Below are positions 47,655-60,700 of a DNA stretch of 64,000 bases, piece after piece. The DNA comes from Ceratodon purpureus (taxonomy: Eukaryota > Streptophyta > Bryopsida > Pseudoditrichales > Ditrichaceae): assembly GCA_014871385.1 (NCBI GenBank), contig CM026423.1, forward strand, positions 6,176,967 to 6,240,966. The letters run 5' to 3'. Each line of letters begins with the position of its first letter. Position 1 is the stretch's first letter. The position numbers and the translations under genes were made by a program. The notes beneath the pieces are model-generated. The model worked only from the letters and a program-made list of their open reading frames with translations. It made no database searches and was not told the DNA's origin.

Positions 47655-50600
47655 CTAGGCCTCGAACCCTACCAAGTTTTCGTCGGTGGTGTCTTCTAGG
47701 TTTATCCCTGCAGGTCGTGGTTGCTCCACCAGTTCATCAACTGTCAGTTGACTAGCCATCCCCTGAAACAAAATCATGATCGTGGTTAATGGACTTCAGA
47801 ATTCCATAGCAGCCCATAAATAGGGTTGTCAGTAAAAATAAAGATCACTAGAGTATGTAGATAAACAATATATGAATCTGACAGACTCAAGTACATAACG
47901 CTGCCATACTATATCTATTGTTCACATGAGCCTGGCACAGCTGACATACCTTCATGCTATTTTTCAGCAGCTTGACTACTTCAAAGAACTTAAACTCTTT
48001 GCCATAAGACAGCGCCATATCTACAGGAGTATTTCCGTCCTGTTCATTCAAAATGCAAGTCCATGAGATTCACAAAATTTCTCGATCTCAACTAGGGTGA
48101 GATTGTAAACAAACAAACAAACCAAGTATAAACGAGAGGGGAGGGGGAACACGAGATGTTAACAAGATGCATTGCCTGGTTTCGAATGGTGGGGTCAGCA
48201 CCCCGAGCTACAAGAAGATTAACTAAATCGGTGCGTCCTCCCTGTACAGCTATGTGAAGCGGTGTCCACCCTTCCTACAGAACCAAAAACAAACACATAA
48301 TCTAAGTACAGAAAAAATGAATCATTCTCTGACTCAAAGAATAAAGCCGCAAACTCATGAGTGACCAAACCACTAACAACTTGACCACGGTAACAATGAA
48401 AGAATGAACTGGCTTCCGTTCTAGTAAAGGAGGCACACATTGTCGCGTGCATTGATGTCAGCGTTGTGCCGAAGCATAGCCTTGATTGCAAAGGAGTTGG
48501 CAACACGTGTTGCATGATGCAAAACAGTAGCCCCATCCTGCATACGAGATACGAAAAACCAGCTGGTAAGACACTTTATAATACTCCTGAATAGCTACAA
48601 TCGCTGAGAACTTTAATATCGACTAACTCAAGCACGATTAATAAAACAGTGACTACTGGGTCCGTTGGCTATGGGCATGAACGGGACAAAGCAGCAAGGA
48701 TACGATGGTTCATTTAAAAGCTTTATACATTGTTTGCATGAAACTACAAATTAAAGATCAAGACAAAGACTTGAGAAGTGATGACTACGACAGTCTTTTC
48801 ACAATAAAAACAAATTTTAAAAAAAAACGAAAAAAATTAAAACAAAAACCTTACTTTGTCTACAGCCGTGATGAGAGCCTCAGATTTTAATAAATACCGA
48901 AGTATAGCATCTCGAGCGCCACCACAAGCAGCTGCCCAGTGCAACGCCGTGAACCCGTCCTGACACACGATGCACAACACAGAAGCTTACATACAATTTG
49001 GTAATAAACTCTCCTATATATAGTACGTCACTTCATTTCTCTTCGTTCACGATGTCACATAACTGAATTAGGAGTCAATTAACTGTAAACCCGTTGAATT
49101 TGTACCATATCTTGTGCATTAACATCACTACCACGCCTCAACAGCAAGTCCAATTGGTTGATTTGGCCTGATGCAGCAAAGGTGTGCAACGGATTCCACT
49201 TCCTCTGCAAATCATCAAGTTCGAATCATTGTCAAATTTTCAGATGTTCCTAGATTCAGCAGATCAAAACAATTATGGCACGTCTCCAATCCTTAGTTGC
49301 TGGAGGTAACCACAAATTTTGGGTAAAATAGCGCCTAGAACCTGATTTTAATATTGATAGTGATTGTACAAAGTGGAATCAAACTGGTAAAGCAGAATTA
49401 CAAATTCCGAGTAATATGGACAATTGTTGAATGCTTACCGATGTGATTCTTGCGAAGTTGACTTCGTTGATTTTAAGAAGAGCCTTCTCTTCTGCTGTCA
49501 GAAGTTTCGACCCTAAAACCTCCTGAGACACAACAGATATAACTGAATCTAAAAACAATCTTGCAAGTCCTCACAGATAATTGACGGTAAAAAAATTGAT
49601 TAACTAGATACTACGGCAATACAATCTGGACAGAGCTATCTACTGTAACGCTTGAAAGTACAACTAACAACTTGCTCAAGAAAATAACTTCCCAGACACA
49701 AAACCCTTGGCAATAGCCCAGAAAAGCCAGGCTGGCACCCAAAACCTTACCATGTTTTCCACATCGTCTGACTTTTTAGATTCTTCTGCTGGTGGTTGGC
49801 TCTCACCGAGTTTTCCAACTGACAACATCCGAGTCATGTCTTCGAAAGTTGAGTTACCGAGAACTGCGCGGGGGTTCTTAGGTGTTGCCCGCTTGACAGG
49901 GACAGAAACATCTGCGTCCCGATGACCAATTCTATCGTGTCAATCCATTGAATAGAAGAACCACCTACCAAGAATATCAAAACAGTCTCAAATTCAAGAG
50001 TTGTTAAGAAGCCACCAAAGTAATCCCAGAATGAAATGTCCAAAATAAAACAAGCAAGCTTCTATTACGTAGCACTATAGGCAATGCAATGCAACGCAGA
50101 GGCCCACCAGGAGTTTCTTCAGGCACCAGGGGACCGTCCTCGTCATCAGAAGCCCCGGTGGTCATATCGTCCGGAAGCACCCGGGGGAAGAACTTCTGCT
50201 TATACACCTCCCTACCGGCGATTTGCTTCACCAGTAGCATTCGTTCGCGCTCCTGCCTTTCTCTAGCTCTTCTTTCAAGAAGATCCAGCGTCTCCCGTTT
50301 CCTCTGCTTCTTTGTCTTCGACAGCTCCTCCTGAACTGACTTCCACTCTTGTGGAATCAACCCGGAAGACTCAGCCACCTCGTCCTCCGCTTCACTTTCA
50401 TCTTCTGTCAATATTGGCGCCGGAAATAAATCTTCAAACATCCCGTCTTCTTCCTCAAACCCTGGGACGCTATTCAAGGCACAAAAAATACTAGACGAGA
50501 TGAACATCAAATCTCACCACGAACACTCCAAACAAATTAGAATTCTCTAGATCACTTCCAAATATGAAAACCACCAGAATCGACGCCGCCAAATTCAACC

Positions 50601-51347
50601 CAAGTGCAGGCACTGCGCACCTACAATCATAATCGGGAACGGCGGAGTTGATAGCCGCTCGCGCCACTAGCCTCGCGCTGCTACTGCTGCAAATGAAGTC
50701 CACACACAGACCCTAAGAAATTGATATCAACTGTTATCCCTTAGTAATGGAAGAAAGCCGAGACTTAGAATCGATGCATCGTGGCGCACTGAGCACCTCC
50801 TCAATACATCTCCGAAATTCAGCACATCCGCGCGCTCGCAGACTCAAAAATTCATTACCCGAAAAGGATTAGCGCAACAAATTCAGATACCACGCCCTAA
50901 AGACAGTGAGTGCAGCTTTCATAACACAGAAACTAAGAACGCAGAGACAAACAAACTAAACACATTGTAGCGCAACGAGCGTCTCCCTCAAAACGTCTCC
51001 CAAATTGAACAGACTAAACAACTCATCATCCTAAAAACAACACCACAAGAGACGCACGCCAGCGCAAGTAAAAATCCAAAAACCTTCGAAGCACAACGAG
51101 CGCCTCCTCAAGCCCTCTCCAACAACATCACTCACGGCCTCAGCAAATTCTCATCCTACAGAACAACACCACCACGAGAAACGCACGCCAACAAAATCCC
51201 TCACACGGTACACGATACTCACACGGACGCGCAAGCTCTCGTCGGCAGCGAAGCCGAGCAGGCGGAGCTCCACTGGTGGTGCGGCGTCGCCACCATCGCC
51301 GCATTCACCATCACCGCATTCGCCATTCCAACGCTGCGCAACACCAT
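47655..51347 (-). CDS. AKRP: AKRP-like plastid ankyrin-repeat protein
   Basis: Eleven exons (51347-51223, 50686-50621, 50469-50108, 49911-49751, 49522-49439, 49204-49106, 48959-48855, 48537-48439, 48274-48176, 48039-47950, 47762-47655) give 465 aa. The first ~60 residues (MVLRSVGMANAVMVNAAMVA, then a Ser/Ala/Arg run) look like a plastid transit peptide. An acidic segment follows, then LIPQEWKSVQEELSKTKKQR, which matches the region before the ankyrin array in Arabidopsis AKRP (EMB2036). The linker EVLGSKLLTAEEKALLK is followed by five ankyrin repeats, one per exon ([57 protein letters not shown]). Arabidopsis AKRP acts with EMB506 in plastid differentiation and is embryo-essential. The exon 3/4 acceptor is the least certain border. 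The intron after exon 9 starts with GC instead of GT. Confidence 0.88.
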
Positions 51348-52777
51348 CGCCTCACCTAGCCTCGCCCCTCCTCGCCTCGTCGCTTTGCGCCAACACTTCA
51401 GTGCTTCAATGCTTCAATGCCTCGGTGCTTCGATGCTCGTCTCTCTCCGAGAGCTTGATCAAAGCGCGAGCTGTGACTTACATCGCGACGCAACACAAAG
51501 CCTCGTGTTGGGTTTAAGGGGGTAGTACTGAAAACCGTCGCCTTAAGTATCTAGGCATTACGTAGATTTTGGAGGGACTAATGTGATTCAGTAGATTTTG
51601 GAGTGGGACGGTTTAGGGTGGATTGCACTTCCGTAGCGGATTGGGGTTGGGGAGGGGCGAGGGAGTCTATGAACCGTGTAGATTTCAGAGTGTTGTGTTG
51701 GATGGTGTTTGGTATTTATCAGGAGTGGATTGGGTCTGATGGATGATTTTGGAGGGTTGAACGTGTTTGGATGGATGATAGTTGTTTCACGTGCGGTGAC
51801 AGTTTAGGGTGACGCCAGCAATTTTGTTTTGGATTTACGAACCCACACCATATTTACAATAAAGCTTAAAGTTTAGATAGAATTAGTCATGTCATTGAAG
51901 AGTATTTTATTTGCATCCATTATGTGTTATGTTTCATCTAATTTTACCATGAGTAGTAAAAAATAACTAAGTTGTTAAGGTTGATGTTTACCACAAATTC
52001 ATCCATGTTAGTGGACGGCGAAAATGACTTAGGTGACTACCAATTCGGCATTGTAGTATATTACGAAGAATTTGAAGCCGATTCTAAAATTTGAAAATGT
52101 GGTCTTTTCAGTGGGACATTTCACCTTATATATCTAAATCATACATACAATGTAATTCAAATACAATTTTAACAAATAATTATATGACTTTAATTCCATT
52201 CATGAAGCCATACATGTAATTAAATTTGGTTTTAGAATGTATAATAATGATGGATGATGTACATTAATATCCAATTAGTTGATATTTCAACCAAAATGAA
52301 ATAAAATAAGTAATAAATAGATAAAAATGTGTTAGAATCTAAAAAATCAATTCTTATTATATTATAGTAATGAAAATACAACATTAAATGAGCAAAATGT
52401 AGGAAATGCCACATAGATAATGTGAGAAGATGAAAAATGCAATTTCAAAATGTAAAAGTCATTTGTTAAATAAAAATAAGATTGAGGCATGATGTGTTGT
52501 CTCTACAAGTCACAATGGCAAAAGAAGTCACAATTAACAAAAGTATCAAAGTCATATTCAATTATAATAAAGAAAATTAGAGAAACCATTCATGAATTAT
52601 GAGAACAACTTGAATGAATGCCTAATTTATTTATTTTAATCTAAGATTTAAATATATCTAAGTTTAAAATATCATTTTCAACATTGCCTAACTTCCTTTT
52701 ATAAATTAATTGATTTATAACACAAAACGGTGTTCAAGCTCATAGGATAGAAAATTACAGTACGATAACCCTTAGAC
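51348..52777. other. Upstream region of the AKRP-like gene and AT-rich spacer
   Basis: 51348 to about 51500 is the likely leader and promoter of the minus-strand AKRP-like gene. The rest is AT-rich without a supported gene. A purine-rich repeated motif GGAGGG/GATTTTGGAG occurs around 51570-51750. Confidence 0.45.
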
Positions 52778-53225
52778 TAATGTAGAGAAACCGGAAACCG
52801 TAAATGCCTTCAAGGCGTGTAGTTCAGATTCTCAAAAACACAGAAGTGATAGACTGAGAACGGAGAATTTCTGCATGGTTTTGATAGACCAGCCAAGCCA
52901 AGTTATAGAGGGCCAGTTAGGTTTGCCACATATATCAAGTTCTGATTTTTTTAGAAGTCTTTTGTCATGTTTTCCGTGATATTAGTTAACGGTTTTAGAA
53001 CACCATCACATTTAGTTCAGAAAGAGTCTAGAATACAAGAAGGGGTTTGACAAACTTCCCACTTAGAGAAATTCTAGACGATTATTTATGAAGAATAAAA
53101 TATAAAACAAGCTGCATTCTTCATCATTTCTTCTTCTTCATCTCAAAAAAAATTCAGAGAATTTTTATCTCCGTCCATTCCGGTCGAATCACCTTATTTT
53201 TACCGTTTTTGGTATCTCTACCTTA
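52778..53225. mobile_element. MITE, same family as 44181-44635
   Basis: The left end TAATGTAGAGAAACCGGAAA and the right end on the minus strand TAAGGTAGAGATACCAAAAA form imperfect inverted repeats. The interior shares long blocks with 44300-44635: GAGAATTTCTGCATG, TTTTAGAACACCATCACATT, AGAGTCTAGAATACAAGAAG and AGAAATTCTAGA. 448 bp, non-coding. Confidence 0.85.
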
Positions 53226-53992
53226 CATTATCAAATGCACACCACCCCCCTTGAGAAAACTCCAAACCACCAAACCCGCCCACAAGGACCAAAAAGCACA
53301 GCAAAATCAACGAAACCAAAACCAAAAAAAAAAAAACAACAACAGCCCAGGTCACTCCAAAGTCAAGCCCAAGCCTTCCCCACCATGACCACTTGGCCCA
53401 CTCCACCCAAAACCATCACACCTCCAGAACTCTCCCCGATCCCAACATCCACCCCTCCAGATCTACTAAATCGCACTTGGGGCCCTGTAACCCCTCCACC
53501 CTACCCCTCAAACCGCGTCACTCCCGTATGGTACGAATACCGAATATGTACGCATATTATGAGTATCATATACGAATACGAGGAGGATACGCAGGGTGTA
53601 GAGGGGAGGGGGGAGCTTCATTGGACTCGCAGGGGGGCTCCTGCACCGGAAACGTTGCCAATCATGGCCCAATTGCGCCTCGCATCTCAGATCTCGCTGC
53701 AATTTCTGGTGGGTTTGGTTCCCAACGGCCTACAGTTCCTGGGTCTGGTGAAAGATCTCTAGCATTTTGCGCCTGTTTTGAGGGATTTCAGTGGATTTTT
53801 GAGGGAGTTTTGAGGTTTTGAGGTTTGGAGGTTTTGAGGGAGCATTGGGTGGCATTGTGGAGGTTGTGCGGAATGAGAGAGGGAGGGGGAGGCAGATGGG
53901 GATGAGCGGCGAGCGGGTGCAAGGGAGAGGGAGAGGGAGAGCGATAGAGAGAGAGGGAGAGTGCAGGGCGTCGCAGGGAAGAGGTCGTTTCT
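53226..53992. other. Leader and promoter of the NIPA gene
   Basis: C/A-rich then GA-rich low complexity (GAGAGAGGGAGAG around 53870-53965) immediately upstream of the start codon, typical of plant 5' UTRs. The open frame 53235-53762 is compositional. Confidence 0.5.
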
Positions 53993-56538
53993 ATGTCATC
54001 CGACAACCAGAAGGGGTTGGCTCTGGCCGTCAGTTCCAGTCTCTTCATCGGCGCCAGTTTTATTATCAAGAAGAAGGGATTGAAGCGAGCCGGCGCCACC
54101 GGCGTCAGAGCAGGTGGGATTTTTATTTTCTCCGCATTTTTAATTTTTTTGATTATTTTATAAATTTATAAAATTTTGAGTCTGCTGCTTCGGAAGTGCA
54201 AGTTTGTTCCTGTTCCTTCTTCTGGAAGGGTTCCTGGGAGGGGCATGATTCATGGCAGGGAGTCGATGGTGGTGGAGCTTGGGGATTTTGGATTTGGGAA
54301 GAAACTAGGGTTTGGTTTGAATGTGGCATGTGATATGGTGGTGTTGTGGCAGGGAGTGGAGGTTACTCGTATCTGTATGAGCCGCTATGGTGGGCGGGCA
54401 TGATAACAAGTAAGGTTGCTTGTGCTTTGAGCCCTAGGTAGGGAGGGAATGTTGGTTTTTATGACGGGGAGGGGGGTGAGATCATGCTCGTGATATCTGA
54501 CCTGGGAGGAGTGGAGTGGCAGTGATTGTGGGGGAGGTTGCCAACTTTACGGCCTATGCGTTTGCTCCCGCGGTGTTGGTCACTCCTCTCGGCGCACTGA
54601 GCATTATAGTCAGGTATGGTTTTTGATCCCGCGCGGAGGCAGTGTAGCTCGGATGGGTTTTAGGTTTTCAGGGATTGTTCTGACGTGTATGTTTGGGGGT
54701 TGGAACTCGGGGACGCAGTGCGGCTCTGGCACATGTGGTTCTCAAGGAGCGGTTGCATTTGCTGGGGATAGTAGGTTGCGTGCTTTGTATAGTTGGCTCC
54801 ACGACAATTGTGCTTCATGCACCTCAGGAACGCGCCATAGAGTCGGTCAAGGATGTCTGGCTGCTCGCCACTGAACCTGGTGAGTGGATGTGATTTAGAA
54901 GTAGCTGCAAGTTGCGGCATTGACTGAATCTTATCATAATCGTAATATGGATGATTGACTGTAGCTCACGTGCTACAGTGTCGGATGTGGAACTAACCCG
55001 TTTGCTTGGATATTGGGATGGTGGATTTGGTGCAGCCTTTTTATTGTACACTTGCTTCGTGGTTACGGTGGTGCTGGTTCTTATTTTTCACTACGTGCCA
55101 CAATTTGGGCATACACATGTTATGGTCTACATCGCTATCTGCTCATTGATGGGCTCTTTATCTGTGCGTTCTCAACCTCTTGAGTTTCTACGTGCCTGTT
55201 CTTAATTTGTTTTCTTGAATGAATGCCGTTTTCTCTTGGCACGGTCCATGGAAGCCTGCGTACGTAATTGCTGTTCATTTATTGGATTACTTCTACGTAG
55301 TCCGTGGGTGAACGAGCAAAATAGGTGATTTCCTTTCTTTTTCCTGGCATACAAGAGCCTGTTATAATGGGTAGTTGATCTGTTATGTCCAGGTCATGAG
55401 TGTGAAAGCATTGGGCATTGCTATGAAGCTCACGCTGCAAGGACAGAATCAGTTGATCTATCCTCAGACATCGGTGTTTGCACTGGTGGTCGTTATTTGT
55501 ATATTGACGCAAATGAATTATCTCAACAAGGTACTAAGCTTGATGCTTTGGAATCAATACCAAGTGATTCGGATGATTCAAAATCCCAGATAATGGATTT
55601 TAGAACCAGGTTTTAAAGTGTTGTATTTGTGTTATCTATAATGCTGTTGAGTTTATTTGAACTTACAATTTTTATTGACTTGGCAGGCCCTCGACACATT
55701 TAATACAGCAATTGTTTCTCCTATATATTACGTCATGTTCACCTCATTGACCATCCTGGCCAGTGCTATCATGTTCAAGGTTTGTTAAGATATCATAAAA
55801 AATCATACTATCGTTCTTGTTTTTAGGATCTGTTTGTCGCCGGTTGAGAAGATGACAGATCTCCATGTTAGGACCCAGGAGTTCTTGCGAATTAATACCT
55901 GTCTAGCAGCAAAGATGTCTCCAATTGCTTCTTGGAGATCAGCCACCTCGTTTCTAAACCTAGAAATCGAACCCTCTCTTTTCCGAACTCCAAGAGAAAT
56001 TATTGTAGGTTGTGATCAAATTGCCGTCCTGTGTTCACGTTTTAGAGCAAATCGATGCGTAAACGGAGCACTGACGAGTAGGTATTGATTGTTGCAGGAC
56101 TGGGACCAGCAAACTACACCCCAAATCATAACAGAAATGTGTGGATTCGTTACCATTCTGTCCGGGACGTTTTTGCTCCACGCAACGAAGGACATGGGCG
56201 AGACAACCTCTGGATTAAGTTCGTTCACTACTCCTGCTGTCTTCAAGATTTTCCACTTATGTTTTTGGCGTTGAACCCTAGAGTGGAGTCATGTGACCCG
56301 CTAGTGAGTTCCACTGTTGATCACTCATCGAGCATGAGATGAACCCTGTCTTGACGCAGATTCGTCACCCGGAACTCACCTGAGTGAATTTGGGATTGTC
56401 TGTACAGGTACATATTGGGGGCCGGCAGCAAACCTGTCACATCGCTTATCTATGGGCGGTAGCAATGCGAAACGTCCCGAAGATGTGGAAAGTGAAGAGA
56501 TTCCTCTTCGGCGGCAGGATTCATACGGAAATCCTTGA
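53993..56538 (+). CDS. NIPA-family magnesium transporter
   Basis: Nine exons (53993-54113, 54353-54409, 54523-54613, 54719-54879, 55036-55163, 55393-55530, 55687-55779, 56098-56218, 56429-56538) join in phase to 339 aa. The protein begins [20 protein letters not shown] and runs through the family signatures [105 protein letters not shown] and [14 protein letters not shown]. About nine membrane segments can be traced. The hydrophilic tail ends [14 protein letters not shown], as in Arabidopsis NIPA proteins. The family (Pfam Mg_trans_NIPA) is known in animals to carry Mg2+; plant members are proposed Mg2+ transporters of endosomal or plasma membranes. The donor used after exon 8 (A|GTTCGT) is weak, but it alone restores the conserved tail; reading through would stop about 16 residues later. 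Confidence 0.94.
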
Positions 56539-57739
56539 TTTCCTCAAAACTATTTTTCATCAAACTCACGTTTCAGTTGCCAGTTCAAAGAAGCTGCTCA
56601 AACTGAGTGTGATTAGCTTGGAATACCCCCATTGCTGTTCTAGGGTATAGCCATACCTGTACCTCCTCTCCACTTCTCACGAAATCCTTAACAGCAGTTA
56701 GAAGAAACGTTTCCAGAACTAGTGTGCCTTGGGGCACAGCTTATTGTAAGTTTACACATGTGTACATCACAACATCAGTCAATCTTCCAGGCTCATCGCT
56801 TTCACTCCTTCCCACAATCTTCCGCCCTCTCTTTCAAATCTCAAAACTCCCACACCTCAAACCCTTGCCAACTGCATGAAACACATTCAGGTGCAAAACA
56901 CCGTTCGACGCATGCTTTCATTAACATGTCTCCCAAACCTAAACAACTCCATCAAACGTTGTACCAACACCCCCATATTCTCGAATCTAAAACAGGAATC
57001 CAGTCGCAACAATCAATCACAGATTCTCCTCCAGGTTCATTTCACTGCAGCCTGGGACGCCGTCGTACAACATCACACCTTGAGCTGACAAGCACAACTG
57101 CTTCCAAATGACCCCACTGACATGTCTGCCCAATTCATGACAGTAATCTCCAGAATCTCAGAACGAATATCCGAACAACAATATTCTTGCAAAAACCGAA
57201 CGACAAAAACGTCTTAAGTTAACTTACCCCTCTCGCAAATCCAGTGAAACAGGATCAGGGCGACGCATGATCACGATTCACGATGATAATGGAGCGCAAT
57301 AATTAGTGACAATCAATGATCAGCAGCGACAGTTCGCAAGTCCGAAGTCGTCCTTCCGGCGGCATCAACAACCCGGATTATTGGCCGTGATGGAGCTTAA
57401 ATTAGCGAGGAATCCTTTTGCGAAGTAGGCCCCGGAATCATGCATGTGATGCGACAGAGCGCCTGTCCGAGAGGGAGAGAGCGCTGCGCTCATCACGCCG
57501 TGGTTTTTAACTTATGCCGGTGTCTGCATTGCGGTGCGATCATGCAATCATAACGTAGGTCTCTGAGTTTTTCTTCGAGGAATCGTGCGCGAGGGCCCGC
57601 CCGGTGTGGGACCTGATGGATTGGTTGATTGATTGATTGGAGTGGAGTGTGCGTGGTTTGGTGCGTTCGTTTGGGGGAGGAATTCATGCATGAGGGGATG
57701 GTATGTTGAGTTGGAGAGGGAGGTGTGGAGAGGGGGGAG
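56539..57739. other. Spacer between the NIPA and TORTIFOLIA1-like genes
   Basis: 3' UTR of NIPA followed by the leader of the next gene, which is G-rich near 57640-57739. The open frames near 56722-57111 have no recognisable protein. Confidence 0.45.
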
Positions 57740-60700
57740 ATGGCGATGGCGGGGGGGCCGTTGATGAGAGGGGGGAGGAGGGGGGCGGGGCAGGCGATAG
57801 GGAAGGCGGCGTTGCTGATAGAGCTGAAGAATCGGATACTGGCGACGCTGCACAAGCTGTCGGACCGGGACACGCAGCAGCTAGCGGTGGAGGAGCTGGA
57901 GCGCATCGCGCAGAATTTGACGCCGGAGGGGATCGCGCTCTTTCTGGCGTGTTTGTACGACACGGACGCGCAGCAGAAGAGCGTCGTGAGGCGGGAGTGT
58001 ATTCGGTTGTCCGGGACGCTGGCGTCGCTCCATGGCGACTTGCTGGCGTGCCATTTGCCTAAGATGGTGGGGAATATCATGCGCAGGTTGAAGGATCCGG
58101 ACTCTAACATCCGGGACGCCTGCGTGGAAACCATTGGAATTTTGGCGTCGCAAATCGGAGGCGCCGATGCTTGCTCTGCGATTAATGTGTTTTTGAAGCC
58201 TTTGCTGGAGGCTCTCGCAGAGCAGCACCGGAACTTGCAGACCGGGGCGTCCATGTGCCTGGCGCGCGTCATCGAATGCATCAAGGACCCGCACCCGCCT
58301 ACTCTGCAGCGTCTCTGTCCGCGGATTGTGAAAATGCTGGCCAGCCCTAACTTTCTGGCGAAGGCGTCCCTGCTCAACGCCGTTGGAGTCATGGTCCAGG
58401 TAACACATAATTGATCATCTCTGCCATTTCCTATGGTTTCTTCTCCACTTGCCCGAGAAATGCAACACCGCGTTTGACATGAATGTTGGCCATTCTGGTG
58501 TGGTCCATTCTGCATGTGTGACGTTGAATTTCTGGTCGTCTTTCAATTTCTTCGATGTCCATCCTTTCGACCAAATAAACTATATATATTTTTGATTCCT
58601 TGATATGATTCCTTGCGAATATATTAATTATTGACTCTTGATAAGGCATCGTTTTCGAGGTTTGAGAAGTCTCAGTTCTAAAATCTGCGTTTGCATCGAT
58701 TGTGTCACTGATTGATGGCTGTAGGTTCGGTTTCCAGAAATTAGATTCTGTAGTGAATATGTGAAATCTCAAAAAAAGTTGCTGATTAGTAGTGCTATCT
58801 ACCTACCGGATGATATTTATATTTTGGGTAACTGGTACTTGAGCTTGATTTTATATTGGTTTTTCATGCCAAGTGTTTGGAAGTATGTCACAATGTGTGT
58901 GTTCAACCGCGACTTACCTTGTGCCATTCTTGCCATCCTGATCGGTCAGGATACATTTATCACGACATTGCAACAAGTAGTGTTTCCTTCTCCAGCTCTT
59001 GATATTGGCAGTGGTGCAGGTTCCGGGAATGGTCTCTCCGTCTCAATTACCCGTTCTGCTTGCCTCTGTGCAAGAGGAGCTCGATAGCAGTGAGTGGGCA
59101 GTGCGGAAAGCCGCGGCTGAGACCTTATCTTCCATGGCTACGGCAGCGGGTACTGCTCTCGCATCCTATAGGGGGTGTGTCCTCGCTGCTTTAGAGAACG
59201 GGAGGTTTGATAAGGTGAATGTTATTCCTCTTTCTGGTTAATTAAAAGACAAGTGGATCTTTATTTATATATAATCTTCCACGTTTTGTTGTGTTTGTTC
59301 ACTGGAAGGGTCGCCCTCATTAAAATTTTACAAGTTTCCTTGTTTTACTACACGAGAAGCGGCATATAAGCTCTAGGTCTGCTGTGGACAGTTTTGGTCG
59401 AAAAAGGGCCATAGAGGTTCTAAACGTTTGAGTTCTTCCCTTGGAGCTGAGGCTGTCGGTTTCATACGATATACAAACATTCATATTATGTTCAATGCGT
59501 TTTTCAGAAAGTAGATTAAAAAATAGAGCGTGTACAGTTGGACAAGCTCATTGCATGCCAAGGTGCTGCTGAGGCGGAAGATTGTTGACGAGTGGTATTG
59601 TTGATGTGTGATAGGTGAAACCTGTTCGAGACAGTGTCACCGAGGCCTTGCAGCTATGGAAGGCCTATGCAGCCTATGACCCAAACGCACCACAGGGTTA
59701 GTTCCAGTTAATCGTATATTACTAGTTGTAATTTACTTGTTTGATACTGGATATTTATTGCTAGTTCGACGTCGTAGTTGATGGATATGGTATACATGGC
59801 TGATATTTTCACTTAGATACGTCTAGGATTTCCATCCATTTATTGTTAAATTGCTGTCGTAATGTGCAGGTGCTACACAATCAGGATTCCACGAATCAGC
59901 CTCTCCAACCCGATTTTGTGATGGAGATACTACCCCTCCCAAGAATGAGCGTAGAAATAGTTTTCTAATGAAATCTGGGGGCTCAGTGAACTCTTCGTTC
60001 TCTGATACATGTGGAAGGCCCAAGTCCATGCCCGATAGACGTGCAAACGCAGTTAGAAAAAGAACGCCAGGGCTCAGCGATAAAAAGGCCAATCCTGATT
60101 TTTTCCGCAAGCTCGAAGGTGTGAGGGATTCCATCGATTGGCAGTATGATATTCCCGCTCCATGCGACTCTCCACAGAAAGGAAGTCCAAGAGCTGGAGT
60201 TGCAAGTTGTGAGAATCTGGTTAATCACGGAAATTGCACGGATTCTGCACTCGGAGCTGCTACTCCACCACCCAGTGCATGTGGCGCCGCTGAAACGTTG
60301 GAGTTGATTTCTATCAAAGTCAAGGGTGAAGACCTTCATCATGACCAGGAAGAAGTCGGGCAACTCAATCCGCCAGAAGAAAATGGAGAGATTGCATGTG
60401 AGTATATCGTCTTCAACATTGATTCTGTTACTTGCATCCACTTTTTAAGCATCGTGATAACAGTAGCTTAATTAATTGTTCAGTTTTTACAATCCTAATA
60501 TTGAGATCGCTGGGAGGTTTCACCTCGTTGTACTATAGGTATCCTTTTTAGTGCAGAAATGCTGTCGCGATATCATGATGTCAGTCCTCAGTCCTGTATG
60601 TGTTCGAAGATTGCATCCTCTTTTTAAACACCGTATACCCTTGGTAATTTTATTTTATTCATGTCAGAACACCGTATTTTTCCTTAAGTCGCACACTTAT

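Noticed and set aside
53235..53821. 175-aa and 142-aa plus-strand frames
   Set aside because: Biased C/A-rich promoter DNA with no recognisable protein; the NIPA start codon lies downstream.
57493..58515. 340-aa minus-strand open frame
   Set aside because: It is antisense to the GC-rich first exon of the TORTIFOLIA1-like gene. Composition keeps it open, and the plus strand carries the conserved protein.
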